From Amycolatopsis sp. MtRt-6 (lineage in GTDB: Bacteria; Actinomycetota; Actinomycetes; Mycobacteriales; Pseudonocardiaceae): 64,000 nt of DNA. The position numbers and the translations under genes were made by a program. Shown in pieces: positions 52,072-60,230 of the stretch (position 1 is the stretch's first letter; the number at the start of each line of letters is the position of its first letter). A model generated the notes under the pieces. It saw nothing but the letters and a program-made list of their open reading frames with translations. It had not been told where the DNA came from and made no database searches. The stretch spans positions 112,081-176,080 of the forward strand of contig NZ_JADWPD010000024.1 in NCBI RefSeq assembly GCF_017308975.1, read 5' to 3'.

Positions 52072-52356
52072 TCATCGGCCGCGGGCACCGTGAGTATCCC
52101 CGCACGCCAGGACCTGCGCCGAGCCACCGGGGAAGCGGCCGGCGACACCACCCGGCCGGCCCAGTGCCTGCCCTGGAACTTTCAGCAGCGTCCCCGGCCG
52201 CCCCTGTTTCGGCGGCTCGCCGGGGCCCGGGCTGCCGCTCTCCACGATCAGGCCCTCCTGGTACAGCGCGCCGACGACGTTCGACACCGTGGCGCGCGAT
52301 GTCCGCACCGCCGCCGAAACGACAAGGGGTGAACTTATTCGACGATATTCGACCAC
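52072..52356 (-). pseudogene. Remnant of a ROK/NagC-type regulator (N-terminal HTH only)
   Basis: A 94-codon frame contains VVSAAVRTSRATVSNVVGAL, YQEGLIVESG and QGRPGTLLKV. This is the winged HTH and the GRPG turn that open ROK-family repressors. The frame then ends in unrelated low-complexity sequence, and no ROK kinase domain exists downstream. The frame ends at the hairpin repeat at 51951-52070, which may have accompanied the deletion. It may still be transcribed, but it is most likely decayed. Confidence 0.5.
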
Positions 52357-52614
52357 GGGGCGCGACTTTTCGGGCAGTTTCGTTCATCCGGTTGACACAT
52401 TGGGGCGCGTGGTTCCAGCATCAATGCTGCCGAGCAAGCGGTCAAAAGATCACCGGATGCCTCCCGGTGGCCGCGGCTCACCCGTTCGAACCACTCTCGC
52501 CCAAGGATGTGCGGATGTGAAACAGAACCGGTATCGCGCCGAACCCCGCTAGCCCCGTTGCCGACGCGGAGACCGCCGGAGCTCGATCGGCGGTCCGGAT
52601 GGCTTTCCCAGGAA

Positions 52615-52630
52615 GTGTTAGCGCTAACAC
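52615..52630. promoter_or_regulatory. LacI operator GTGTTAGCGCTAACAC
   Basis: This perfect 16-bp palindrome has the TTAGCGCTAA core common in LacI-family operators. It is 90 bp upstream of the LacI ATG at 52721, suggesting autoregulation. The rest of the 51909-52720 gap shows only the hairpin repeat, the ROK remnant and this site. Confidence 0.75.
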
Positions 52631-52720
52631 CGCATTTTCCCGCGCCGCTGCCCCGGAAACGTCCATGCCGTCGTCGCGGGCTTTCGAGCGGAACTGCGTG
52701 CCGTCCCCACGGAGGTGACC

Positions 52721-53743
52721 ATGACTGTCCTCGACCTTTCCGGTCCGCGGCCGACCCTGGCCGACGTGGCCAGGGCCGCCGGTGTCTCGTCGGCGACGGC
52801 GTCCCGGGTGCTCAACGGTTTTCCCCAGGTGCGCGCCGAAACCCGGCGCCAGGTCGAACAAGCCGTGCGGTCGCTCGGCTACGTCCGGCAGCGCGCGGCC
52901 CGGGCGGGGGAGGGGGAGCGGACGGGCACGGTCGCCGTCGTGATGTGCGAAGACGGCCTGCGGCTGTTCTCCGACCCGTTCTTCGGCCGGATCATGGCGG
53001 GCATCGACCGCGAGTTCACCGCCGCGGGCGTGCAGTTCGTGGTGCTGATGATGCAGGCGGCGGCCCAGGCCGCCACCTTCCGCTACCTCGGCGGCGGGCA
53101 CGTCGACGGGGCGCTGTTCGTGAGCACGCACGCGCGGTACACGACGGCGTTGTCCCGGCTCGGCTTCCCGGTCGTCAGCGCCGGGCGGCCGATGGTGCCC
53201 GACCCCGCGCAGTGCACGTACGTCGACGTCGACAACCGCGGGGGCGCCGAAGCGGCGGTGCGGCACCTGCTCGCCGCCGGGCGGCGGCGGATCGCCACGG
53301 TCGCCGGCCCGAAGGACATGGCGCCGGGCCTCGACCGGCTCGCCGGCTACGCGGCCGCGATTTCCGGATCGGGTGCCGTCGACCCGGGCCTGGTGGCCTA
53401 CGGCGACTTCGGCCAGGCCTCCGGCGAGTACGCGACGCGCCACCTGCTCGACCGGAGGCCGGACCTCGACGCGGTGTTCGTCGCGTCCGACGTGATGGCG
53501 GTGGGCGTGCTCCGGGCCCTGCGCCGCACCGGCCGCCGGGTGCCCGACGACGTGGCGGTGATCGGGTTCGACAACGCGCCGGTGGCGCGGACGACGGACC
53601 CCCCGTTGACGACGGTGAGCCAGCCGGTGGAGGCGCTGGGGGCGCGGTCGGCGGGGGAGTTGCTCGCGCTGATCGACGGGACTGTGCGGCAGCCGCGCCG
53701 GGTGGTGCTGGGGACGAGCCTGGTGGTCCGGGACTCGGCATGA
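52721..53743 (+). CDS. LacI-family transcriptional repressor, orphan
   Basis: This 340-residue LacI regulator has its HTH at ~12-34 (PTLADVARAAGVSSATASRVLNG) and an effector domain with DPFFGRIMAGIDREF, YVDVDNRGGAEAAVRHLL, FVASDVMAVGVLRALRRTG and VIGFDNAPVARTTDPPLTTV. ATG 52721 is used because GGAGGTGACC lies directly upstream. GTG 52715 is in frame but falls inside that site. No sugar operon is adjacent, so its targets lie elsewhere. Confidence 0.9.
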   Translation: MTVLDLSGPRPTLADVARAAGVSSATASRVLNGFPQVRAETRRQVEQAVRSLGYVRQRAARAGEGERTGTVAVVMCEDGLRLFSDPFFGRIMAGIDREFTAAGVQFVVLMMQAAAQAATFRYLGGGHVDGALFVSTHARYTTALSRLGFPVVSAGRPMVPDPAQCTYVDVDNRGGAEAAVRHLLAAGRRRIATVAGPKDMAPGLDRLAGYAAAISGSGAVDPGLVAYGDFGQASGEYATRHLLDRRPDLDAVFVASDVMAVGVLRALRRTGRRVPDDVAVIGFDNAPVARTTDPPLTTVSQPVEALGARSAGELLALIDGTVRQPRRVVLGTSLVVRDSA

Positions 53744-53770
53744 CCGCGCGGAAAGCTACACTTATCCCGT

Positions 53771-53794
53771 GTTACTGAGCGGTCGCTTAGTGAC
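53771..53794. promoter_or_regulatory. Imperfect inverted repeat upstream of the HTH-less LacI-like gene
   Basis: GTTACTGAGCG and CGCTTAGTGAC form an inverted repeat with two mismatched pairs across GT. It lies 200 bp before the next gene in a 250-bp gap (53744-53993) with no other feature. It could be an operator or a terminator for the LacI gene ending at 53743. Confidence 0.3.
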
Positions 53795-53993
53795 CTTGTT
53801 CACGAGCCGTCCGCCGCGGGCGTCGGCAGCTGGGCCGCCGGCCCGGTAGGTGCCCAGGTCGGAGCCTTTTTCACGGGCGGATGGCGGCCGGCTGACGAGC
53901 GTCGCGAACGGGGATGTTGCCGACGTCAAGGTGAACATTTCCGGTCGCTGTGGTGACCTCGACGTGACGAGACGGTTCGGTGAGGGGAGCGGC

Positions 53994-54872
53994 GTGCGAG
54001 AGCGGACAGGGGATCCCTGCGGTGGCACGGCCGTCGTGCTGCCGGACCCGGCGCGCTCGATCGGCGTGCTCACCTCGACGCTGGCCACGCTCGGCAACAG
54101 CCGGACGCTCGACGCCATCGCGCGCTCGGCCGCGGCCGAGGGGTACGCGATCAAGCTGATGCCGCTGGGCAGGCCGACCCGCGAAGCGGTCACCGACGCC
54201 TTCCGGGAACTGCGGAACCACGTCGTCGACGGATTGGTCGTGCTGGTCGAAGAATACGACCTCGATTGGCCGGGAATCGTTTTCCCGGAGGACATCCCGG
54301 TGGTCGTCGTCGATTCGAACGCCCGGGCCGGCTACCCGACGGTGGACACCGACCAGGCGCAGGGGGCGGTGCTCGCGGTGGAGCACCTGCTCAAGCTCGG
54401 CCACGAGACCGTCTGGCACATCGCGGGCCCCACCGACTCGTTCGCGGCCGAGCACCGGCAGCGGGCCTGGCGGCGGACGCTGACGCGGTTCGACCGCGCG
54501 GTGCCGGTGCCGGTGGTCGGGGACTGGACGGCGGAGTCGGGGTACACGCTCGGCCGGGTGCTGGCGCACGACCCGGCGGTCACCGCGGTGTTCGCGGCCA
54601 ACGACCAGATGGCGCTGGGGTTGTTGCGGGCGTTGCACGAATCCGGCCGTTCGGTGCCGGGCGAGGTCAGCGTCGTGGGCTTCGACGACATGGTGGAAGC
54701 GGCGAGCTTCTGGCCGCCGCTGACGACGATCCGGCAGTCGTTCGCCGAGCTCGGCCACCAGGTGGTGCGGACGCTGCTCGACGAGGTCAGGTCGGGTGCC
54801 CGGGCCGCGACGCTCGAACGGGTTCCGGTGTCACTGGTGGTCCGGGGGAGCACCGGCCCGCCGCCGTGGTGA
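53994..54872 (+). CDS. Second HTH-less LacI-type effector-binding protein
   Basis: This 292-residue protein is a paralogue of the one at 40385. Long identical blocks include FAANDQMALGLLRALHE, SVPGEVSVVGFDDM, FWPPLTTIRQSF and VVRGSTGPPPW. It too starts only ~20 residues before SIGVLTSTLATLG, so the DNA-binding domain and hinge helix are missing. GAGGGGAGC precedes the GTG, which confirms that the short form is translated. Upstream sequence in this frame contains no HTH motif. Confidence 0.85.
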   Translation: MRERTGDPCGGTAVVLPDPARSIGVLTSTLATLGNSRTLDAIARSAAAEGYAIKLMPLGRPTREAVTDAFRELRNHVVDGLVVLVEEYDLDWPGIVFPEDIPVVVVDSNARAGYPTVDTDQAQGAVLAVEHLLKLGHETVWHIAGPTDSFAAEHRQRAWRRTLTRFDRAVPVPVVGDWTAESGYTLGRVLAHDPAVTAVFAANDQMALGLLRALHESGRSVPGEVSVVGFDDMVEAASFWPPLTTIRQSFAELGHQVVRTLLDEVRSGARAATLERVPVSLVVRGSTGPPPW

Positions 54873-55048
54873 CCCGCAGCGGCGTGAGAAACGCGTGAAG
54901 CGGTTCGCGCGTCACTGGTTTTTGCGCGCTCTTCTCGGTTGAATACATCGAATCGTGCGGCCGCGTGTTGACACGCCGGGCCGGGCAAACGGATGCTCGG
55001 CGGAGCGGCCGAAAGGCCGAACAGGACCGACGAGGGGGAGCCGAGTCA

Positions 55049-55087
55049 TGACCACCGTGCCGGCGCCACCTCCCGTCACGTCCTGAT
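55049..55087 (+). CDS. Possible 12-residue leader peptide
   Basis: ATG 55049 follows the strong ribosome site GAGGGGGAGC and encodes MTTVPAPPPVTS. Its stop (TGA, 55085-55087) overlaps the ATG of the next gene (TGATG). The next gene has no Shine-Dalgarno of its own, so translation of the leader could deliver ribosomes to it. The Pro-rich run (PAPPP) could stall ribosomes. TTGACA at 54968-54973 is a possible -35 element upstream. Confidence 0.35.
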
Positions 55088-57110
55088 GGAACCGGAACTC
55101 CTCGAGATCACCGCCACCGTCCCGCACCCACCCGCGGCGGTGTGGACGATCGTCGGCAGTCCCCACCTCTACCCGCGGTTCGTCCGCGGCATCACCTCGT
55201 GCGAACCGGTTTCCGAGGCGACCGGCCGGGGCGCCCGCTACCGGTTCCGCGCCGGGGGCACCGGCGAAGCCGAGATCTTCGTCCACCGCCGGGACGAGCA
55301 CCTGGCCTGGTCGAGTGTCGGGGGCAGGCCGCACCGGATGTCCGTCGTGCTGCGCCCGGTGCCGGACGGCTGCGCGATCACCGTCCTGCTCACGCTGCTC
55401 GACGGCCGCTCACCGGCGGTCCCGAGGATCCGCCAGCGGATCCTCGACGCGATCGCGGCGATCAGCGACCACCTCGGCGGTGTCCCCGCGGCGGACCCGC
55501 CGCCGCCCCGGCCGGCCAAACGCGAGTTCGCGCGGATCCTGGTCAAGGCCGGGGTGCTCACCCCCGCCCAGCCCACCGGGTTGCTGCGGCAGCTGCGGTC
55601 GGTGAGCCGGTGGGGCTCGACCCTGGCCGGCGGTTACGAGGCGGTGGCGCGCCGCGCGCCGGAGTCCCTCGCGCTGTGCGACGAGCGCTCCGAGCGGACG
55701 TTCGGCGAGGTCGACGAGCGCACCACCCGGCTGGCCGCGGTGCTGAAGCGCTACGACATCACCGAAGGGTCGCGGGTGCTCCTGATGTGCCGCAACCACA
55801 ACGCGATGGTCGAGGCGATGATCGCGTGCAGCAAGCTGGGCGCGGACGTGGCTTTGATGAACACCGGGCTGGCGCTGGGGCAGGCCGCCGAGTTCGCGCT
55901 GCGGCACGGGTCGCAGCTGGTGCTCGCCGACGCCGAGTTCGCCGGCCTGCGCGGCCGGCTGCCGTCGGAGATCCCGCAGCTGTGGACGTGGCCGCCCGGC
56001 GGCGGGTGGCACGGGTCGACCATCGAGGAACTGATCGAGGCGGAGCCGCTCGCCCGGATCGCCCCGCCGGGCAAGCCCGGCCGGCTCGTCGTGCTCACCT
56101 CGGGCACGTCCGGCCCGCCGAAGGGAGCGCGCCGCCCGACGCCGAACAACGTCGCGGACGCCGCCGCGGTGCTGTCGGAGATCCCGCTGCGGGCGGGGGA
56201 GCCGATCCTGGTCGCCGCGCCGCTGTTCCACACCTGGGGTCTGGCCGCGCTCCAGCTCGGCATGGCGCTGCGGGCGGGGCTGGTGCTGCCCCGGCGGTTC
56301 GACCCGGAAGCGACGCTGGCGATGATCGAGCGGCAGCGGTGCACGGCGTTGTTCGCGGTGCCGACCATGCTGCGGCGGCTGCTGGACCTGCCGGAGAAGA
56401 CGCGGGTCCGCTACGACCTGTCTTCGCTGCGCGTGGTCGCCAGCTCCGGTGCCGGCCTGCCGGGGCGGCTCGGCGAGGAGTTCATGGACGCCTTCGGCGA
56501 CATCCTCTACAACCTCTACGGCTCGACGGAGGTGTCGTGGGCGGCGATCGCCGGACCCCGCGACCTGCGCGCGGCCCGCGGCACGGCCGGCCGCCCGCCG
56601 ATCGGCACCGCGATCCGCGTCCTCGACCGCGCGGGCGAGCCGGTACCGCCCGGCGCGACCGGCCGGCTCTACGTCGGCAACCGCCTGCTGTTCGACGGGT
56701 ACACCGACGGCGAGCAGCTGGACGTCCGCGACGGCCTGATGGACACCGGCGACCGCGGGTACGTCGACGCGAACGGCCTGCTGTTCGTCCAGGGCCGCGA
56801 GGACGAGATGATCGTCTCCGGCGGCGAGAACGTGGCGCCGGCCCCGGTCGAGGAGGTCCTGCTCACGCTGCCCGAGGTCCGTGAGGTGGCGGTGGTCGGC
56901 GTCCGCGACGCCAAGTACGGCCAGCGCCTGGCCGCCTACCTCGTGCTGGTGCCGGGCGCCCAGCTGGACGCCGACACGGTCCGCTCCCACGTGCGCGAGC
57001 GGCTCGCCCGCTTCGCGGTGCCCCGGGACGTCGTGTTCGTCGACGAGCTGCCGCGCAACGCGACGGGTAAGGTCGTGAAGCGGGCCCTGCGCCGCAACTA
57101 CCGCTGGTGA
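55086..57110 (+). CDS. SRPBCC domain-AMP-dependent acyl-CoA ligase fusion
   Basis: This 674-residue protein joins a ~130-residue START/SRPBCC hydrophobic-ligand domain (VPHPPAAVWTIVGSPHLYPRF, HLAWSSVGGRPHRMSVVLRP) to an ANL-superfamily fatty-acyl/aryl-CoA synthetase. The ligase part has the ATP loop VLTSGTSGPPKGARR, YGSTEVSW, GDRGYVDANGLLFVQGRED and the catalytic Lys motif NATGKVVK. It would activate a carboxylate with CoA, perhaps with the SRPBCC domain delivering a hydrophobic substrate. The start at ATG 55086 is supported only by coupling to the leader. Confidence 0.85.
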   Translation: MEPELLEITATVPHPPAAVWTIVGSPHLYPRFVRGITSCEPVSEATGRGARYRFRAGGTGEAEIFVHRRDEHLAWSSVGGRPHRMSVVLRPVPDGCAITVLLTLLDGRSPAVPRIRQRILDAIAAISDHLGGVPAADPPPPRPAKREFARILVKAGVLTPAQPTGLLRQLRSVSRWGSTLAGGYEAVARRAPESLALCDERSERTFGEVDERTTRLAAVLKRYDITEGSRVLLMCRNHNAMVEAMIACSKLGADVALMNTGLALGQAAEFALRHGSQLVLADAEFAGLRGRLPSEIPQLWTWPPGGGWHGSTIEELIEAEPLARIAPPGKPGRLVVLTSGTSGPPKGARRPTPNNVADAAAVLSEIPLRAGEPILVAAPLFHTWGLAALQLGMALRAGLVLPRRFDPEATLAMIERQRCTALFAVPTMLRRLLDLPEKTRVRYDLSSLRVVASSGAGLPGRLGEEFMDAFGDILYNLYGSTEVSWAAIAGPRDLRAARGTAGRPPIGTAIRVLDRAGEPVPPGATGRLYVGNRLLFDGYTDGEQLDVRDGLMDTGDRGYVDANGLLFVQGREDEMIVSGGENVAPAPVEEVLLTLPEVREVAVVGVRDAKYGQRLAAYLVLVPGAQLDADTVRSHVRERLARFAVPRDVVFVDELPRNATGKVVKRALRRNYRW

Positions 57111-57128
57111 CGGCCCGCGGAGGAGCTG

Positions 57129-58757
57129 ATGGTACACAAAGGACAGAGCAGGCTGTTCGACGCGTTGACGACGAAAGGGACGGCGTTCAGCCGCGAAGAA
57201 CGCGGTGACCTCGGCCTGCTCGGGCTCCTGCCGCACGCGGTGAAGTCGCTGGACGACCAGGTCGCCCACACCTACCAGGAGTTCTCGCGGCGCCGGGACG
57301 ACCTGGACAAGCACATCTACCTGCGGGCCCTGCAGGACCGCAACGAGACGCTGTTCTACCGGCTCCTCGCCGAGCACGTCGAAGAGATGCTGCCGATCGT
57401 CTACACGCCCACGGTCGGCGAAGCGTGTGAACGGTTCAGCGACATCTACCGCCGCCCGCGCGGCCTGTTCGTGTCCTATCCGGACCGCGGACGGCTGCGA
57501 GAGGTGCTGCGCAACCGCCCGAACCGCGAGGTCGACGTCATCGTCGTCACCGACGGGCAGCGCATCCTCGGCCTGGGCGACCAGGGCATCGGCGGGATGG
57601 GGATCCCGATCGGGAAGCTTTCGCTGTACACGCTCATCGGCGGCATCGACCCGGCCCGCACGCTGCCGGTGGTGCTGGACACCGGCACCGACAACGCCGA
57701 GCGGCTGGAGGACCCGAACTACCTCGGGTGGCGCCACCGCCGGATCGGCGACGACGAGTACTACGCCTTCGTCGACGAGTTCGTGACGGCGGTGCGCGAA
57801 GAACTGCCGGACGTGCTGCTGCAGTGGGAGGATTTCGCGACTTCGCACGCCCTGCCGATCCTCGAGCGGTACCGCGGCGAACTGCTGACGTTCAACGACG
57901 ACATCCAGGGCACCGCGGCGGTGACGCTCGGCGCGCTGCACGGCGCGGCCGAGACCGCCGGACGCCCGCTGTCGCAGCAGCAGGTCGTCATGCTCGGCGC
58001 GGGCTCGGCCGGCATCGGCGTCCTGGAGATGATCCGCCGGGAGATGGTGGCGCAGGGACTGTCCGACGCCGAAGCCGCGGAGCGGATCTGGGTGGTGGAC
58101 ATCGACGGCCTGCTCACCGACGACCGCTCCGGGCTTTCGGCCGGGCAGCGCCGGTTCGCGCAGCCGGCGCAGCGCGTCCGGGACTGGGCCGGCACCGGCC
58201 TGGCCGACGTCGTCCACCACGTCGACGTCGGGGTGCTGCTCGGCCTGTCCACGGCGGCCGGCGCGTTCACCGAGGAGATCGTGCGGGAGATGGCGGGCCG
58301 GACCGACCGGCCGATCATCTTCCCGCTGTCCAACCCGACCAGCCGGGCCGAAGCGCACCCGCGGGAGCTCGACGAGTGGACCGGCGGCCGGGCGCTGGTC
58401 GCGACCGGCTCCCCGTTCTCGCCGGTCGAGCGGCACGGCCGCAAACGCCGGATCGCGCAGTGCAACAACGTCTACATCTTCCCGGCGGTCGGGCTGGCGG
58501 TCACGGCGGTGCGCGCCACCCGCGTGACCGACGAGATGATGCGGGTGGCGGCCAAGACGCTGGGCGAAGCGTCCCCGGCGCTGGCCGACCCGGACGAACC
58601 GCTGCTGCCGGCGTGGGACGACGTCCCGGAGATCGCGACCCGCATCGCGACCGCGGTCGCCGTCCAGGCAGTGCGGGACGGTGTCGCGCCGGAGCTGAGC
58701 GAGGACGAAGTCGCGAAGGCGGTGCGCGAGGCGCGGTGGGCGCCCGAGTACCGGTAG
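57129..58757 (+). CDS. NAD-dependent malic enzyme
   Basis: This 542-residue enzyme decarboxylates malate to pyruvate, linking the TCA cycle to pyruvate. It has the malic-enzyme signatures YTPTVGEACERFSDIYR, GLGDQGIGGMGIPIGKLSLYT, FNDDIQGTAAVTLGAL, the Rossmann LGAGSAGIGVLEM and FPLSNPTSRAEAHP. The length fits the large MaeA type. GGAGGAG precedes the ATG, 18 bp after the acyl-CoA ligase stop, so the two may be co-transcribed. Confidence 0.95.
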   Translation: MVHKGQSRLFDALTTKGTAFSREERGDLGLLGLLPHAVKSLDDQVAHTYQEFSRRRDDLDKHIYLRALQDRNETLFYRLLAEHVEEMLPIVYTPTVGEACERFSDIYRRPRGLFVSYPDRGRLREVLRNRPNREVDVIVVTDGQRILGLGDQGIGGMGIPIGKLSLYTLIGGIDPARTLPVVLDTGTDNAERLEDPNYLGWRHRRIGDDEYYAFVDEFVTAVREELPDVLLQWEDFATSHALPILERYRGELLTFNDDIQGTAAVTLGALHGAAETAGRPLSQQQVVMLGAGSAGIGVLEMIRREMVAQGLSDAEAAERIWVVDIDGLLTDDRSGLSAGQRRFAQPAQRVRDWAGTGLADVVHHVDVGVLLGLSTAAGAFTEEIVREMAGRTDRPIIFPLSNPTSRAEAHPRELDEWTGGRALVATGSPFSPVERHGRKRRIAQCNNVYIFPAVGLAVTAVRATRVTDEMMRVAAKTLGEASPALADPDEPLLPAWDDVPEIATRIATAVAVQAVRDGVAPELSEDEVAKAVREARWAPEYR

Positions 58758-58760
58758 GGC

Positions 58761-60158
58761 TCAGGCCGGGCAGGTCGTGTCGTGCCGGGGTGCTTCCAGT
58801 GTCAGCAGGTAGCGGTCCGCGGCCGACCGGGTGCAGGCGTTCCGCGGGTAGACGCCGTGGCCCGCGCCTTCGTAGGTCAGCAAGGTCGTGTTCGCCGCTG
58901 CCTGGCGGTGGACGGCGAGGGCCCAGGCGTACGGGGTCGCCGGGTCGTAGCGCGTGTTCAGCAGGAGGAGCCGCGGCGCCCGGGCGATGTCCAGCCGGTG
59001 GGGCGGGTTCGCCGGCGGGCCGTGGACGCCCAGGCAGGCCATCGCTTCGCCGTGGCTCAGCGTGCTGCCGCGCATGAGCGGTCCCCGGCGCAGCTCTTCG
59101 GCGCGCAACGCCGAGTACTGCGCGAAGCTCCGGATCCGGAGGGCGAAGTCCTGGCAGACGACCGCGAGGCGGATCGAGGCGTAGTTGTACTCGAACCGCG
59201 TGGTGACCGGCGGCTTCCCGGCCAGGGTGTCGGCGATCACCTGGGCCGCGTCGGCCCAGTCCGGACCGTACATGTCGAAGAACACCCGGTCACGCAGCCA
59301 GTTGCGCCGCTCGGGCAACCCGTCGGCGATCTCGAGCGCCCGCGGCCAGACGGCGAGGACGTCCTGGCCGTGCAGCGCGCAGGTCGTCGTCCGGTCACAC
59401 CAGGCGGCGAACTGGCGGAGACCCTCGTCCGCGGCGGTGGCCCGGTCGCCCAGGAACCGCTCGATCCCGGCGCTGTGGTCGATGACGCTGTCGAGCACCA
59501 TCGCCCGCACCCGGTCGCCGTAGCGTTCGGCGTACTGCTGGCCGAGCAGCGTGCCGTAGGAGATGCCGAGGTAACTGATCCGGTCTTCGCCCAGCGCGCG
59601 GCGGACCGCGTCCATGTCCCGGGCGTTGACGGCGGTGTTCGCGTGGTCGAAGACGGGGAGGTTGCGGGCGCGGCAGTCGGAGACCGCTTTCTCGCTGTAC
59701 CTCCGCAGCACGGCGAACTCCGCCCGGTCGGCCGGTTCGTCGCCGGGCGCGGGGCCGGCGTCCGCGCACCGGATGAACGCGCTGCGGCCGGTGCCGCGCA
59801 CGTCGAAGCCGACGACGTCGAAGCGGGCCTGGATCTCCGGGCTGAAGAAGCCCGGTGACACCGCGAATTCCGCACTCGACGAGCCGGGGCCGCCGAGATC
59901 GGCCAGCAGCACCCCGAGGCGGTGCGCGGAATCGGTGGCGCGGTGCCGGGCCACCGCGAGGTCGATCGACGGCCCGGCCGGGGCGTTCCAGTCCAGCGGC
60001 ACCCGCACGGTGCCGCACTCGCCGTCCGGGGGCGCGGGACTGTCCGGATCGTCGGGGCAAGTGGTCCAGACAATCGGGGACGGTGTCCAGCCGGCACCGG
60101 CCACGGCGGGCGCGGCGCCGGTCAGCAGAAGTGCGCTCGCCAGAACGGTTCCCAGCAC
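58761..60158 (-). CDS. Secreted alpha/beta hydrolase, TAP/SlpD-like
   Basis: This 465-residue exported protease or esterase is of the tripeptidyl-aminopeptidase type. The signal peptide is LGTVLASALLLTGAAPAVAGA. The catalytic Ser is in LGISYGTLLGQQY, the Asp in LNTRYDPATP and the His in EGAGHGVYPRN. The first part resembles the alpha/beta-hydrolase core and the C terminus the TAP-like domain. GTG 60158 is chosen because GAGGAG precedes it and it starts at the signal peptide. It is 72 bp downstream of the HelR gene. Confidence 0.87.
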   Translation of the reverse strand: MLGTVLASALLLTGAAPAVAGAGWTPSPIVWTTCPDDPDSPAPPDGECGTVRVPLDWNAPAGPSIDLAVARHRATDSAHRLGVLLADLGGPGSSSAEFAVSPGFFSPEIQARFDVVGFDVRGTGRSAFIRCADAGPAPGDEPADRAEFAVLRRYSEKAVSDCRARNLPVFDHANTAVNARDMDAVRRALGEDRISYLGISYGTLLGQQYAERYGDRVRAMVLDSVIDHSAGIERFLGDRATAADEGLRQFAAWCDRTTTCALHGQDVLAVWPRALEIADGLPERRNWLRDRVFFDMYGPDWADAAQVIADTLAGKPPVTTRFEYNYASIRLAVVCQDFALRIRSFAQYSALRAEELRRGPLMRGSTLSHGEAMACLGVHGPPANPPHRLDIARAPRLLLLNTRYDPATPYAWALAVHRQAAANTTLLTYEGAGHGVYPRNACTRSAADRYLLTLEAPRHDTTCPA

Positions 60159-60230
60159 CCGAGGCTCCTCCCCGCGACGACCCGGACGCCCCGACCGTAG
60201 GGCGCGCGGGGTCTGGACCACAAGGCCCGA

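Noticed and set aside
53762..54295. A 177-codon minus-strand ORF upstream of and across the second HTH-less LacI-like gene
   Set aside because: It is antisense to a well-supported gene and shows no domain or ribosome site.
55410..58436. A 1008-codon minus-strand frame opposite the ligase and malic enzyme
   Set aside because: The plus strand holds clear conserved enzymes. The frame is long only because stop codons are rare at this GC content.
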